Notes: generated from the letters alone by a model not told the origin. Positions 35,286-47,600 are shown, numbered from the stretch's first letter. The stretch is 64,000 bases of DNA from Metallyticus violacea (GCA_030762175.1 CM060833.1:72207501-72271500); one strand, 5' to 3'. A program made the numbers and translations.

Positions 35286-35562
35286 TGTTTATTTACGGAC
35301 ACTCTTCAACACCTCAGGTCATCGGCGTCCCATTCAAATCAGGGCGTGAAACGGCCCACAAATTTTGCTCAGAGGCCTCTTTTTTCAGGCTTGAGGTTCT
35401 CTTTCGTGCCGTAAATGTACGACACGGGACCCATGGCTTTACTTCCCTTCCGAAAGAAGCCATACTTAGGATTTTTACGCCCGAAAAAATACATCGGTCC
35501 TGGCCGGGATCGAATCTGCGTTTAGGAGGCAAATATGGTAACTACTGCACCACCACGACTGA
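35286..35562 (-). mobile_element. SINE family 1 copy
   Basis: Complete reverse-oriented copy: tail TTTATTTACGGACACTCTT at the left, body, and tRNA-like head ending GTGGTGGTGCAGTAGTTACC (minus strand) at the right. The head starts TCAGTCGTGG instead of the family GGTCCTGG. Confidence 0.85.
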
Positions 35563-35569
35563 TTATTGT

Positions 35570-37790
35570 TGTGAAGTGGTTATGTTATTTTTATTTTTTT
35601 TGTAATTTACAATTATTCTTGAAAACTTTTAAAACAATTTGTACCGCTTTTGCACTCATTTTGGCTTCCTGCTCTGTATATAAGCCCCTTCCTCTACTTT
35701 TCCTTTATTCCTCACCTGGCCACGTCAGCATTGTACTCTAAGTAGGTGTTGTTTGCCATTGGTTCAAACTCTCGAATGTTCAAGACTGATGTTGTAACTC
35801 TGATAGGTTGTGTACTCACTTTTTTTTCCTTCTCGTCACACAGAAAGGAGACACTGATAAAATGGGCTCTTCGGGTCTTCATTCCAAATTATTAGATCCG
35901 GGACTCTCTTCATTATGTACACCTAGCGATTCAGATAGAGTATAATTTTGAAACTTAAACTTCTTTATTTATATTGTATTTTATTATTTATGGCTCCATT
36001 TGTTAACAAGTTTAGGTCAGGAGGGAAGTGCATTATTTGTAAATGAAGATATTGAATTTATTATAACTAAGGAACAACGCTTAAATATTTTATTCATTGT
36101 TAAAGCAGCAAATTTTATAATATACTTTTACTTGTGCTCTAATAATATTTCCGTCAGTTTTATTGATTATTATATGCTAAATGTGGCAAAGAATTTAAAC
36201 TTCAAAAGCTTCATATTTAATATTTCTAATCTTTATAACAATTTTAAATTGTAAATTGCTTAGGTATGTTTACACATTTAGCATTGTTAAAGTTGTATTA
36301 TACTTAATTCTGATTTGTTGTTATTCTAAATTGAAATTTATTTTACATCAGTTTTGTATGTTTATTATTAATTTTCAAGTAATTACATTTATTTTCTCAC
36401 TGTTACAAACTAGAAATTATTCTTCTTCTCCCGTATTGTGAAGTTGTCTTTCAATGACCATAATCTGGAGGTTTTCCCAAAGTTTAAAAAAAACTTGTCT
36501 TGACATCAATGGGAGGGTGTCGAATACAGATCAATAAATTATTTTACCTGTTATTGATACCTACCACTATCTGAAACTGCTTTAAATGAACAATCATTGC
36601 TTCTGGTTTTAGTAAATGCTTTGCCTTTGTACGCTGATGACCTGAGATGTTAAAGAGCGTTCATAAATAAATCAAAATAAATTTGCCATTGCTTCACTAT
36701 TAATTGTTAAACTGATTTCTTACATTTGCACATTTTTGCACTAAATAATTGATTACTGGAAGTTTTTTACGTTATGGGTTAATGTTACGTTGTTTTATTG
36801 CAAGCAACCTTGTTTTAAAATTTATATGTTTTCCTTTATGTGTTTCTCTCAACAACTGGAGTACCTTCCTAGGTACAATCTCTGGGGATCCCTTTCCTAG
36901 CACGCTTCTTCCATAATTTCTTTTCTTTAGAAAAATCCTTGGAGACATTAATGAAGGAGTATCTAGGGATAATTAATTATTATTTTTAAAATATTGTGAC
37001 ATACATAGCTGTGCTTCTTGCATAATAGTTAGTATTTATGGCTAAAACATAAGGTTTTTCTTACTTTCAAAAAAGTAGGATTAATATACAACATCTTATA
37101 AAATAGGGGAAGATATCAATTGTGTTAAAGTCACCAAAATTTTGTCATTCGTATATTTCACCTATTCATTTTATTCGAAATTATAACTTTAGACTTAGTG
37201 CTTTTAAACAAACATTTTAATAAAAATGTTTAGTCAAGGAAAGAAGAAAAACGAAAATACTTCCTTTCCAGCTATTCTGCTAATGGTTGTGATTTCCGGT
37301 ATTCAAGGAAAAGGGAAATGAGTGAGGCATTTTGTGACCTTTTGATTCAAATCACCAAATGCTTTTACCAAGAAAGTAAACACCGTTAATGCAGTTAATC
37401 GGACAGAAATTTCTCGCTAATTTCAATGCAGATGTTCTTTTTCTGTATTTGTTAATCCTAAAAGTTCTGTTGCGTGTAGGTAAACCTTTCTTTATCAACG
37501 AAACACACCTCAGAACGTTATCTCCCTACTTGCTCTCAAAGGTTTATTTACGTTCCTATGTTTGTCGCTGAGAGAGACAAATCCCAGCAGAACGTTCTCC
37601 GTACATTTGAAAGTAAATTATCTCTACCTTACTGTTACTGCAGCTCTCTAGTGAGAATAACAGGAATTTTATTTCCAATTTATTGGATAGTATATAAATG
37701 TAAAAAGTCATATTAAAATAAAGGTAATGTTCTTACCTATATGATATCTGTGAACCTATCAGAGTATTCTTTTATAGAATATGTAAACAA
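35570..37790. other. intergenic, mostly AT-rich
   Basis: Only the SINE 1 3' scrap at 36632-36680 is recognised. Frames at 36000-36441 are AT-driven. Confidence 0.45.
36632..36680 (+). mobile_element. SINE family 1, 3' end only
   Basis: CGCTGATGACCTGAGATGTT followed by AAAGAGCGTTCATAAATAAA matches the last 50 bp of family 1; all upstream sequence is absent, as expected of a 5'-truncated insertion. Confidence 0.8.
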
Positions 37791-37799
37791 ATATTAGGT

Positions 37800-38690
37800 A
37801 AACGCGTCTGTCTCAGTTTCAGCCTCGTCGTTTGATGTGAATCTTCCTCCACCCAACCATTTCTTCAGGTTTGGGAAGGAAAAGTAATCGCCAGGAACCA
37901 AATCCGGCGAAGTTGGAAGCGAAAGTCGTGCTGTTTTGCAGCAACAATCCCAGATATGTGTGAAGGGGCATTATCGTGATGAGAGAGAACTGTCTTTTTC
38001 ACAAGCCTGAATAGCATCCATCAGTTATTATCCAGTAATGAAGCATAATACCCCCCCCCCCGGTGATGGTTCTGCCCTTCTAGGGGCAGCCTATGAGCCC
38101 ACACTGTGAGAATACCAGAAAACCATAATATGACTTTTCCTGCAGACGCAACTTTTTTTTTATTTTCTTTGGTGCATTTTTTACGGAAAATTATTCCAAA
38201 TGCAGGTAAGGTTAAAATATACACTTCAGGGTGTCCGAAGAATCAAAATATTTATGGTTACCCATTGTTCGAACTGCACCTTCCTCTTTGGCAGGTATAT
38301 ATGAATCCATATTTCATCTACTGTTATGAAACGACGGAGAAACTCACTGAAATTGCTTTAAATCCCTTTGGGAATTGTTCGTTCGAATGCGGTTTGGGTC
38401 CATTGTTAATAAACGCTGCTTTCCACTTTTTCATACCCAAAATTCATGTAAAAATTGTAGGGGACACGGCTTATCAAGGTCTTTGCAATGTCAGGCAATT
38501 CGCGTACCTTCAATCGGCGATCATTGAGTACGGCATTTCGTTGGTCGTATCAGTTTTGGAGCACCCTGAGCGCTAATCGTCTTGAATGGGTGTAGGATAA
38601 CGCTTAAATTCAGCAACCCACTTACCGTCGAAAAAGAAGGGGAAGAATCTTTTGATGTGAAATCTAGCTTCTTTTGTACTTAGGTTGTGG
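37800..38690 (-). pseudogene. mariner transposase pseudogene, near full length
   Basis: Minus-strand order: KWVAEFKR and IQDD (about 38620-38575), NDRRLKVRELPDIAKT (about 38535-38480), FSEFLRRFITVDEIWIH (about 38345-38295; DE.WIH holds the first catalytic Asp), SAGKVILWFSGIL (about 38140-38105), LSHHDNAPSHISGIVAAKQH (about 37985-37930; second Asp), PTSPDLVPGDYFSFPNLKK (about 37915-37865; third acidic position is Asp), and LKLRQT. Frameshifts lie between nearly every piece, and a C-run (38051-38061) sits in the middle. The long plus-strand frame across it (38106-38576) is a shadow. Terminal repeats not identified. Confidence 0.72.
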
Positions 38691-38699
38691 TTAAACCCT

Positions 38700-39440
38700 A
38701 CAAATCGAAATACGTTATCATAGCTAATATTTCAATGGTTTTTTTTATTTTTATTCTGCAACACTTACATCCTGATATCTTGTTTCTACATTAGGACATA
38801 ATACTCCAGATTTATTTTATTTACTCCTCTTATGTCTTTCAATACAATTTAAATTACAATTTAAGTTCTACAGATTTTAAAATCTACAATACAAATACTA
38901 TAACTAAACAAAATTAAAACTTCAATAAACTAAACCGGTACTGGAATCCAGCACTACGGCTATTTTGATATGGTTTATAGTTACATCTAAAACTGCTACT
39001 GGTACCCATTAGTAATGATTACATTTAAAATTAGTTAAATTACAATTTTTATCTGATTTCAATGTTATCCATTTTGTAGAAAATGTCAACATTAGTTTGT
39101 TTACACGATCGTCACAAACAAGTGACTACCCTTACAGATCTGAAACAGTACGACAACTAAAGGATGAAACTTGATAACTATCACAGTAATTTGGCCACCT
39201 ACACGATAGCTCTGTGTCATAACTTTTAGAACACTGTCGTTTTTCATATGTTTTGACTCAAATTAATAATTTTGAGTGGGGCTGATGAGTTTTTTAACAT
39301 CAGTTTTCTCTTCCAATAGTCGCAAAGAAAAACGCTTAGAATGTAAGCGGTGTACAGTTCATTTTTTACATTGAACTAGCCCAAAACTAAATAAAACAAT
39401 TACTTTACCGATTCTCTAGCTTCTATTCATTAATAGATCG
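38700..39440. other. intergenic, no gene seen
   Basis: AT-rich, no recognised element. Confidence 0.5.
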
Positions 39441-39448
39441 ACTGATTA

Positions 39449-40757
39449 CACTGGGCAACAAAAAAAAATTTTTGAATGTTTCGAGCACTTCATGAGGCAA
39501 TTCCTACTAATTTTGGGTTGAGAAAAGCAAATATGACAATGAAAAAATTTTATTAGCTCTAGTTTCTATGATATACACAAGGTGGAAGTATTACATATTA
39601 ACGGATTGAGAGAAAAGGATACATTTTAATTACATACATGCTAACAACAATGAAAGTGCTTTTGATTTTTTTAACTGGTAATTACATGCTAAGAGTTCTA
39701 AATTGCTGGAAAAATACTTCGCAGATAGTCGTGTCTGAAGAGAATCATGTGGTGGCCTATTGACTTCGTCGTCTTTTAGCTTGCCTCTTGTGATGGAGTT
39801 CCGCAGAATCCCTATACAAAGACCAACAGTAATCCGCAAGCATTACTTCATTCCAATGGCCCTGATATCTTTGTTCCATAACAGAAATGTCCTGATGGAA
39901 TCTCTCCCCATGTTCATCACTAACAGCTCCACAACTAGGAGGGAAAAAGTCTAGGTGGGAGTGGAGAAAATGGATCTTAAGGGACATGTTGCATCCAAGG
40001 TTACGGTATTTTTGCAGGAACACTGTCACCAAATGCTTGTAGTTGTCATCTCTTTTGTTGCCTAAAAATCCATCAACAACACCCTTGAAGGCTTCCCAAG
40101 CTTCCTTTTCTTTCCCCTCCAAAACTTGGTCAAATGCAGGATCCTTTACAAGTTCTCTTATTTGTGGTCCGACAAAAATGCCTTTCTTAACTTTTTATCA
40201 CTTAATTTCGAACATTTCTCTCTGATGTACTTAAAGACCCGTCCTTCTCGGTTCATAGCTTTGACAAAGTTTTTCATCAAACCCAGCTTGATATGCAGGG
40301 GTGGAAGAAGAACGTCTTTTGGGTCCACAAGAGGCTTCGCAGTCTTTACAAGAGGCGTCAGATTGCGTTTCTGTGAGGAAAATGTTATTTCACCACAAAT
40401 ATAACAAAAGTTATTCACCATATTTACACATTTTCGTGACATTTTTACAAATTTTACACTAAAAAAGCACTCGCGAACCAGAAATTTTGCATTAATTTGA
40501 GTAGAAACTACATGTAATTCACAGTCACAGCAACAGTATCTATGTTTATGACTTACAAAAAGCTGAAGATCATTTGTGTTTTGTTATTTGACAGGTGTGC
40601 CAACTCCCCCAAAAAATTCCCCCAAATTTAAAATTAAATGTCACTTTATCTTCAAGAGCTAATCTATCATTTTTATGGTGATTTTTGAATTCAGCAGATG
40701 GAAATACATGTAAATTCACTATTTTTAAGCCCGAAACATTTTCATTGTTGCCCAGTG
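39449..40757. mobile_element. 1.3-kb DNA transposon with CACTG inverted termini
   Basis: Left end CACTGGGCAACAA (39449-39461) is matched by the reverse complement of the right end TTGTTGCCCAGTG (40745-40757), 13 perfect bases; after a small indel both ends share ATGTTTCGRGC. The trinucleotide TTA directly flanks both ends (39446-39448 and 40758-40760), a likely target duplication. CACTR termini with 3-bp duplications fit the CACTA/CMC group of DNA transposons. The inside holds one minus-strand gene (39757-40442) of a multicopy arthropod family, missing its middle. No other gene fits inside, so this is a non-autonomous deletion derivative or a transposon that captured a gene. Confidence 0.7.
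39757..40442 (-). pseudogene. CYICGE/ADYCW-family protein, internally deleted and frameshifted
   Basis: First segment (40442-about 40195): MSRKCVNMVNNFCYICGE opening with a CxxC zinc-like pair, then TPLVKTAKPLVDP joined to VLLPPLHIKLGLMKNFVKAM and KYIREKCSKLSDK. The frame then slips in an A5 run (plus-strand T run 40192-40196); the second segment reads KKGIFVGPQIRELVKDPAFD, WEAFKGVVDGFLGNKRDDNY, LGCNMSLKIHFLHSHLDFFP, SDEHGERFHQDISVMEQRYQ and MLADYCWSL, ending KRRRSQ at 39757. From memory of the family, full-length members are several hundred residues longer: the missing middle falls between the CxxC opening and PPLHIKLG. A 9-bp direct repeat (ACAAGAGGC at 40327-40335 and 40348-40356) lies near the inferred junction. 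Function is unknown; the LHIKLG and YPC-type blocks of long members recall CMC transposases, so it may be the transposon's own enzyme. Inference only. Confidence 0.65.
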
Positions 40758-40812
40758 TTATTGCTGCTGGAGAATGTCTGCATTGTTATTTCAAATGTAA
40801 TATTCGTTTAAA

Positions 40813-40819
<7 letters not shown>

Positions 40820-40874
<55 letters not shown>
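40820..40874. repeat. (GT)n microsatellite
   Basis: About 27 GT units, 60 bp beyond the right end of the CACTG element. Confidence 0.95.
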
Positions 40875-40876
<2 letters not shown>

Positions 40877-40879
40877 TAC

Positions 40880-42180
40880 CTTTAATGTACAGTTTTCCTA
40901 TGATTAGCTTATGATCTTAGACTCTTTTAGGCAAGAGATTCCTCCCATCTCTTCCCCTCATCTACTTCTATAAAAATACTCCACAAACTTTCTGAGATAT
41001 TCCTTTCGCATTGCGATTGTAAACCAAGTTCCCTACAGATAATAAGCGCAAATACAAACGTCATATGCAAGACAGAAGTCCCCTACAGATGTTTTTGCTC
41101 ATAAAAATACATTAAACAATAGTTATAGGAAATTAAACATCGAATAAATTTTGGGGATAGCACAAACCAGCAACTTCCTAGAGAAGTTGTCCCTATCAAG
41201 ATATATTATCAAAGTAAAGAATTCCAGATAGCTTCGATTCGGTAGGTGTAGCAAAAATGCATATGATATCAGTAACTTAAAGGAATGAATAATAAGATTA
41301 TGCATTTATGAAAATTACATCATTGTTTATAGATCTAGTTTTTGACAGTAAGACTCTCTATAGGAAATGAAGACAGCTCAAATGAAAAATGAATGGAAAG
41401 TTAAGAGTAATAATTAAACACTCCTAACTTTGCTATTATTTTTCTAAAAATTGAAAAAAAAAATGTGTGTAGGCGATGTTTGTTCCTAACAATGAACTCA
41501 GTATTATTACTAATTTTAGCTTCTTAAAAATCGACTAAATTAATAGTAACGAATTTTGTTGACAGTGTTTATGATTGTAACTGTTTTCAACATACAAATT
41601 CAACAAATCAGTGACTCTTTATATTAACTTTTGAATCTCAGTTAATACAGCACGAGTCTGTGGTAAAAGTAATATTATTGGTATAAGGTGTTTATTTTGG
41701 GAATATTACATTTAAAACTTGAGAATTTAATTTTCATTGGGTATAGTTTTAAAAAAAATTTATTTTATTATTTTTTTCAAACGTTAGTATGAAATTATAG
41801 GAGAGATTTGTTAGTTAATCTTCTAAAAGTTTGGGTTGGGAGCAAATGGAGAACCTAGGATCAGTGAGAATGCGTTTTTTAAAACAATTTTGGGGTAGTG
41901 AGGGATACGGCAATTTGCAGAATTAAAAGGGAATTTGGGGCTCATGGCGAGACAATAGAATGTAAAATTAGAGCAGTGATATATTGACTGCAAATTATTA
42001 TGGTTATTTTAATTAGGACAATCTGCTTCCAAGAACGGCTTGGATTGGGAGAGAATAATACAGGGGCTTTAAATATGAGAAATGTGTTGAAAACCATCGT
42101 GTTGGGCAATAGTTGGACTGCAGGTCAAGGTAACAGGGGAACTGTATGAAGGAAGGTCAGGAACCTCTGAAGGATATAGG
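40880..42180. other. intergenic; possible older LINE sequence toward the right
   Basis: AT-rich to about 41820. From there composition becomes G-rich on the plus strand and may be the degraded upstream part of the LINE fragment at 42190-42534. Confidence 0.35.
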
Positions 42181-42189
42181 AATCGCACA

Positions 42190-42534
42190 ATGTGGAGAGA
42201 AGATCCAGTCAGAGCACATCAAAAGAGGGGCCAGACTCATTAAAGAGAGACCCGCGACGTTTAGGCTTGAAGCATTGCGGCAGATCAGAATCTCTGGTTG
42301 AAGAGAATTTGCCCTTTAAGTGGAGAGGACGAATTGTGGTCAAACATCCTGGCGAACTGTAGCAGCACTGAGGCGTGGAGAAAAAAGTACCAGCCGCCTT
42401 CCTTCACTGGCTCTCAAAAGAGGACAAGAAGCACGCTGGGCTCTCTGGTAGGCAAAGAAAAGGAGCAGGTAAGCAAATTCCTGTCGAAAGTGAGACAGCT
42501 CAAGTCTGTAAAGGCTGAAAACCGGCGGAACTAA
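42190..42534 (+). mobile_element. LINE C-terminal domain fragment
   Basis: Plus strand reads WREDPVRAHQKRGARLIKER then TFRLEALRQIRISG in one frame and, after a stop, KRICPLSGEDELWSNILANC and STEAWRKKYQPPSF followed by VGKEKEQVSKFLSKVRQLK. The pattern CPL.GE..WS.IL..C..T..WR matches the C-terminal zinc-like domain of LINE ORF2 proteins, with the second Cys changed to Ser. The 78-codon frame from ATG 42298 is the intact part. A trailing CATTCATTCATTCA repeat at 42790-42806 could be its tail. Confidence 0.5.
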
Positions 42535-42539
42535 ACTGT

Positions 42540-43670
42540 ATTAATAATGTATATATGTAGTTATAACATTGTATTCAATTTTTCTACTGACAAGGGCTGT
42601 TTTGTATGTTTACATTAAGCTAACAATGATATTATTATTCTTTAACTACATTAAGCAACGGACGTATAACTTATTTACTAATTTATTTAACTAATGTACC
42701 TTTTGTGTATTATGAAAGGCACGTACGGTCCTGTGGGATCCCTGCGAAAGTTGTAAAGATAATACCATGTATGCTCATTTGGATAAATACATTCATTCAT
42801 TCATTCAACTTCTAAAACTAGTAATAAGAATTATTGTGAAATTTTCTCAAAAGTTCATAATGACGCCTATTCACATATTCTATGTCTATTTTATTTTTTA
42901 AATATAAAAAATTAATTCGTATTTTGCCCAAGCTCATATTCATGGTCATAATAGTAAACAATCCTAGTATGAAAAAAAGGTATACACACAGAAATATCTA
43001 AGTTTTATCACAATGGATATAAAATATTTTAATATGATGTTGAAAGATTAAAAAATATTTACTATTTTCATATTTAAATCTATCATTACGTATGAAACCG
43101 TTTCATTTTAATCAGTAATTTATAACTCCAGAATTTTCTAAAGTTATGATTAATGTGCTTTCATATTTTCTTTTACTGTTAGGTTCATATACGTGATAAA
43201 AGACAGAATTTTAATCCACATTAAAGATTAAATAGGTGGTGAAATTGTGTAATATTTTAAGTTACAAAAGAAAGCTTTAAGAATCATAGATGAAATTCCA
43301 AAGAGGGAAAGGTAATAATAGGTAAAAGTTTAAGAAATAAAACAAAACATGTTGTGCTCACATTCCTTATATATTAAACTTCGAGCGAAAATCAGTACAC
43401 GTTATAGTGATTGCTGAAGCTCGTTCTTGTAATCACTGTAAAAAGATCAAGTATATAACATTTTTCTTAATATTAAATTATTTTAATAGGTAGGAAAAAC
43501 TCCTAAGGACTATGATCTATGATACCAGCCTCTATGAATGGAATAAAAATAAAATACCCTAAAGTATCATGTTATGTTAAAAGGTCCACCCAGAGAACCC
43601 CTTCGCGCAATCTCCACGGGCCCACGTTCCTGAACATATGTATGTTAAATAGTATGTGTTGGTTATGATT
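42540..43670. other. intergenic, no gene seen
   Basis: AT-rich, nothing recognised. Confidence 0.5.
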
Positions 43671-43680
43671 GTTTATTATT

Positions 43681-44000
43681 AAAGTTTGGGACAAACTTAA
43701 TAAGCTCGCCCCATTCCATCGAGTGTTTCTAGTGGCATCGCTTTCATCTAAACAATAACTGTGCCATGAGATACCTGAATATTCTACAATATTGTCAATG
43801 TTAATTTCGTACATCAAAGATTGAGGAGACATTTTAAGCACTTTCTGTTTGTATTATTCATTAAGAACATCTGAGAGAGCCTTATTTAATAAATAACGAA
43901 TTAATGATTTACTCTCACTTCCACAATGATCTCTCTTAGCACTAAATATGTATTGAAGTAAACTGCAGAGACATGACAAAGTTGTCTTCCTGACCTCATT
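43681..44000 (-). repeat. unnamed dispersed repeat, copy 2 (better coding potential)
   Basis: Homologous to 33690-33990. Minus strand reads VRKTTLSCLCSLLQYIFSAK, SKSLIRYLLNKALSDVLNE, a stop, then KMSPQSLMYEINIDNIVEYS and SWHSYCLDESDATRNTRWNG. Two frames are joined here (43854-44057 and 43572-43841). Only one stop interrupts about 150 codons, so this was probably coding. Family unknown. SINE 1 is inserted just beyond (44032). Confidence 0.5.
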
Positions 44001-44031
44001 GCTCATGCGTATCATATCAACAAAACGCGTC

Positions 44032-44330
44032 GGTCCTGGTGGTGTAGTGGTAACCATACTTGCCTTCTAAACCCAAGAACGTGGGTTCGAATCCGGCCAG
44101 GACCGATGGATTTTTTCGGGCGTAAAAATCTTAAGTATGGCTTCCTTCGGAAGGGAAGTAAAGCCATGGGACCCGTGTCTTACATTTACGACACAAAAAA
44201 GAACCTCAAGCTTGAAAGAAGAGGCCTCTGAGCAAAATTTGTTGGCCGTTTCACGCCCGGAATTGAATGGGACGCTGATGACCTGAGGTGTTAAAGAGCG
44301 TCCTTAAATAAAACGAATAAAAAAATCGAA
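44032..44330 (+). mobile_element. SINE family 1, best-preserved copy
   Basis: tRNA head GGTCCTGGTGGTGTAGTGGT pairs perfectly at its acceptor stem (GGTCCTG with CAGGACC) and has an intact B box GGTTCGAATCC. Body is nearly free of indels relative to the other copies; tail CCTTAAATAAAACGAATAAA. Good candidate for the family reference. Confidence 0.92.
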
Positions 44331-44578
44331 TCGACATAACGTAAATAAGTAATCAGCTACTGTAGTCTCAGTTCCAATCAAGGTTTATGCCAATTAAATT
44401 TAATATTGGCATCGAATTCCTACAATGTGAACGAATTCTAACGCCAACTCACCTGCCGGTCAGGCTTTGCGGTTCCGCACAAGGATGACAGAGGGCAGTA
44501 GCACAGTCCGCTAATAACGCACGCACTAAGAATTGTAGAACATTACACTGAATGTTTCCAAAATACAGAGTATGCATT

Positions 44579-44581
<3 letters not shown>

Positions 44582-44622
<41 letters not shown>
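44582..44622. repeat. (CT)n microsatellite
   Basis: About 20 uninterrupted CT units. Confidence 0.95.
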
Positions 44623-44623
<1 letters not shown>

Positions 44624-44629
44624 AATTTT

Positions 44630-47600
44630 GTTAGGTCAGTACTGTTGTTTCATTTTAAAATTATAATATATTTCATAAAATAAAGTTTTCCAAAATGTTC
44701 TGTGTATCGTTGTACGTTTAATGCTTAAACTTCCATTCCGCTTACTAATAGTACTGCTATTTATTGGATATTCATAATGCTTCATCCTGCACATGCAAAA
44801 GTGAATTGTGAACATTGAAAGGGCAAATAAATAGCTTTGGAATCCGAAAAAGGCTTAATTGCATTAACTTCATGAAAAGCTGTAAATTACGTAATTCGAA
44901 ATTCAATTGTTTCTTAAAATTACAGTAAATGGAAAAGAAGAGCAATATCCTATATTGTTACTAATAACCGGTTTCTTGCATAAATAACTAAAGAACACGC
45001 TGATGCCAGAATATGCACATTGTTAATGAATAACATCGTCATCCTGTATAATGGTGTCTTAAAAAAGTAATTTGAGATAGTGAAAAATGTTTAAATTGAA
45101 CATGTTGGAGCTTAAAGCTTCAAAATAGTATACACTCCAGTAGCACCTTAAAGCATCCCAGTAAACGCAAACGTATATAAATCAACAGAGTGAAATATAC
45201 ATATTGTGATGTGAATGGCTTCTATTATAAAATCTTTCCCTGAAAATCCAGCAGCAGTTCTTGCTTCTCCATAAATCAAAAGCATGTCGACAAGTTCATA
45301 AAAACTGTAACTATTCTTCATTTATTCAATTTGTATTTATTTGATCGGTTATTTTGTCTCGTATCTTTGGTTACACAACAAACAATTGACAGATGTTTCG
45401 CAACAAAACGAAAATATTTAGAATCGCAATTTTATTTTTAACATTTCAATTTCTATTAGCCCACTAATGCAATGACATGCAATCATGTGTGAAGCCTGAA
45501 AATTCTGAACGATGTTTTAACGCTAAATCGTGAAAACACTGTTGATTGGTTAATAACAACCAAGTTGGTTAATTAAAGTTAGTCTTATTCCCGCAAGTAT
45601 GTTCATGACTGTCATCTGTTTAAGTAGTCCGCTCAAAAATATGTGGTACACGATTGAAATATGGCGTCATTTTATAGCCCACTCATAACTGTACCATTTT
45701 CTCTTTGTCCTGAAATAATTAGGGTAATTAACTTCATCTGCAGGAATGATCGTTGCACATCCTTAGACAAAAATAAATTAACAACGGCAAGAAATTCGGA
45801 ACACATGAGAAACATTCGCTAACGCTGGATGCACAATACATGTTTAGTATTCACTTCATTTTCTAGTTATGTCTGCAGGAAATGCGGCTGCCTGGACCGT
45901 GTGTTCTATATGTTGGATTTTGATAGTAAAGTTAATGTTTAATATACGGCAATAATATATATATCTTAATTTTAAGGCATTTATGATCAACCACAAAAAA
46001 GTAAATTAATCATCTTCGTTTTCAAAATAAATCACATTAATTAATTATTCTAAAGTGAAAAAGTTAAATTGCCTTTGTTTCGTTTAAAATTATTTATTAA
46101 TTCCCTGCTTATTTTAAAAACAAAGTTCGTTTTTTGTGTGGTCATAAATGCCTTAAAATTCAAATAAGCCTTTGCAATCCGAATCAGTATTATCATCTGT
46201 ATAGAACATTATTTGAAATAAAACGATTCAGCATGGGCAGGATTCGAACTTCAGTACATTTCATCACTATACGCAAGTTTTTAATCGTTGCACTATCAGC
46301 GAATGTCTGCTATGTAGAACTTGATGTGAAGATAGAATAAAATAACTCTGAAAGCTAAGACCCTCGCACGGAGACATGCTGTGAATCGAACGCTGAGCCG
46401 AAAACAACTTAGAGAAATTAACACTTCGAGAGTATGCTTATATTATTTGTCTTGTGGTGAACCTAAGGCATAATTAACGCTTCTCATCAAATACGGGAAA
46501 TTTTGTGAGTGTAAAGTTGGTAGACTTTTTTGTGTGTTCCCTTAGGTGGCTTGATGGAACAAGTAACCTTTAATAGATAAAATAAAATTAAAATGTTTGA
46601 ACTTCTTATATTTTATTTGTAAACGGTTTGTTGAATTCATAATTGTATAATGATTAGTGTGTTTTTATGACCTTGTAGTCAACCCAAACCTAACCTACGT
46701 GTTTGTTCATAAAACGTTTTATAACATTGTAAAGATGTTGATGCTTAATGTTATATTACAGCATAGGTATAAAATTAAACATGCGTTTTAATTCAATAAA
46801 GTTATACAGTTTGTATTGTTAAAATTGTTCTATATAAGTTCACTTTCTTTCGGAAAAGATATCAATGCTCGGAGTTAGAAGGACATAAGTTCTCTTTTAC
46901 TTAACATTAATGCTATTCCTCCCTTGATGAATAAGATTTTAATTATTTATTTGTTTTAATACAATAATAAGCGTTACTTGGAAATATTATTAAAACAGAA
47001 AACATTGTTTATTTACATTACAAGAATATGCTACCGCAATTCATTTCAAAGAATGTAAAATTATTTCCGAGTCAACGTATATTTTATCATCACATTTTAT
47101 ACTAAGAAGTAAGGGACAGTTTTGAAAAGTTATATGGCTAACTTACACCTATAGGTAAAACAAGTTTTAAATGCTATCTTAGTTTTTACAAACAAACGTA
47201 ATTGCCTCAACCAATGTTTCTGTCTGTGTCATGATCATACATTGTCATCTTTTAGAATAAACATTTTAAATAAGTTCATAGCTTTTAATTTAAAGAATTG
47301 TATTATGATTTACTTATAGATTTGGCTGCATTTGGTCTTGATATTTATAAACTATTGCAAGGATAATATAAAGGATTTTAGAAAAAATCGTATAACACAG
47401 TTTTTTTTTCATGGAAGTATAAACATATTTCAGTATTGCCAACATAATAAAAGTAATAATTTCCTCTGCATATACTCATTGATACTTTCTTATGGCCATG
47501 GGAATTCAAATTTTCCACACAGTTGCATTTTATCTTTACACGTATGAGTTTTCTTAAAATATTTTCATTGCTCCTAATCATGTTCATTGATTAGCTTGAG

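Noticed and set aside
35314..35605. Frames on both strands near 35.3-35.6 kb (72 and 106 codons) and the similar frame at 1359-1565
   Set aside because: They are translations of SINE family 1, which is non-coding; the same peptide FGREVKPWVPCRTFTA recurs at both sites.
38106..38576. 156-codon plus-strand open frame, one of the longest in the window
   Set aside because: It lies antisense to a mariner transposase whose motifs (DE.WIH, HHDNAP, SPDL) read in order on the minus strand; the plus frame has no recognisable domain.
44032..44105. Functional tRNA gene at the SINE 1 head
   Set aside because: Although its acceptor stem pairs well, the same head recurs at seven other sites each followed by the same SINE body, so it is a SINE head.
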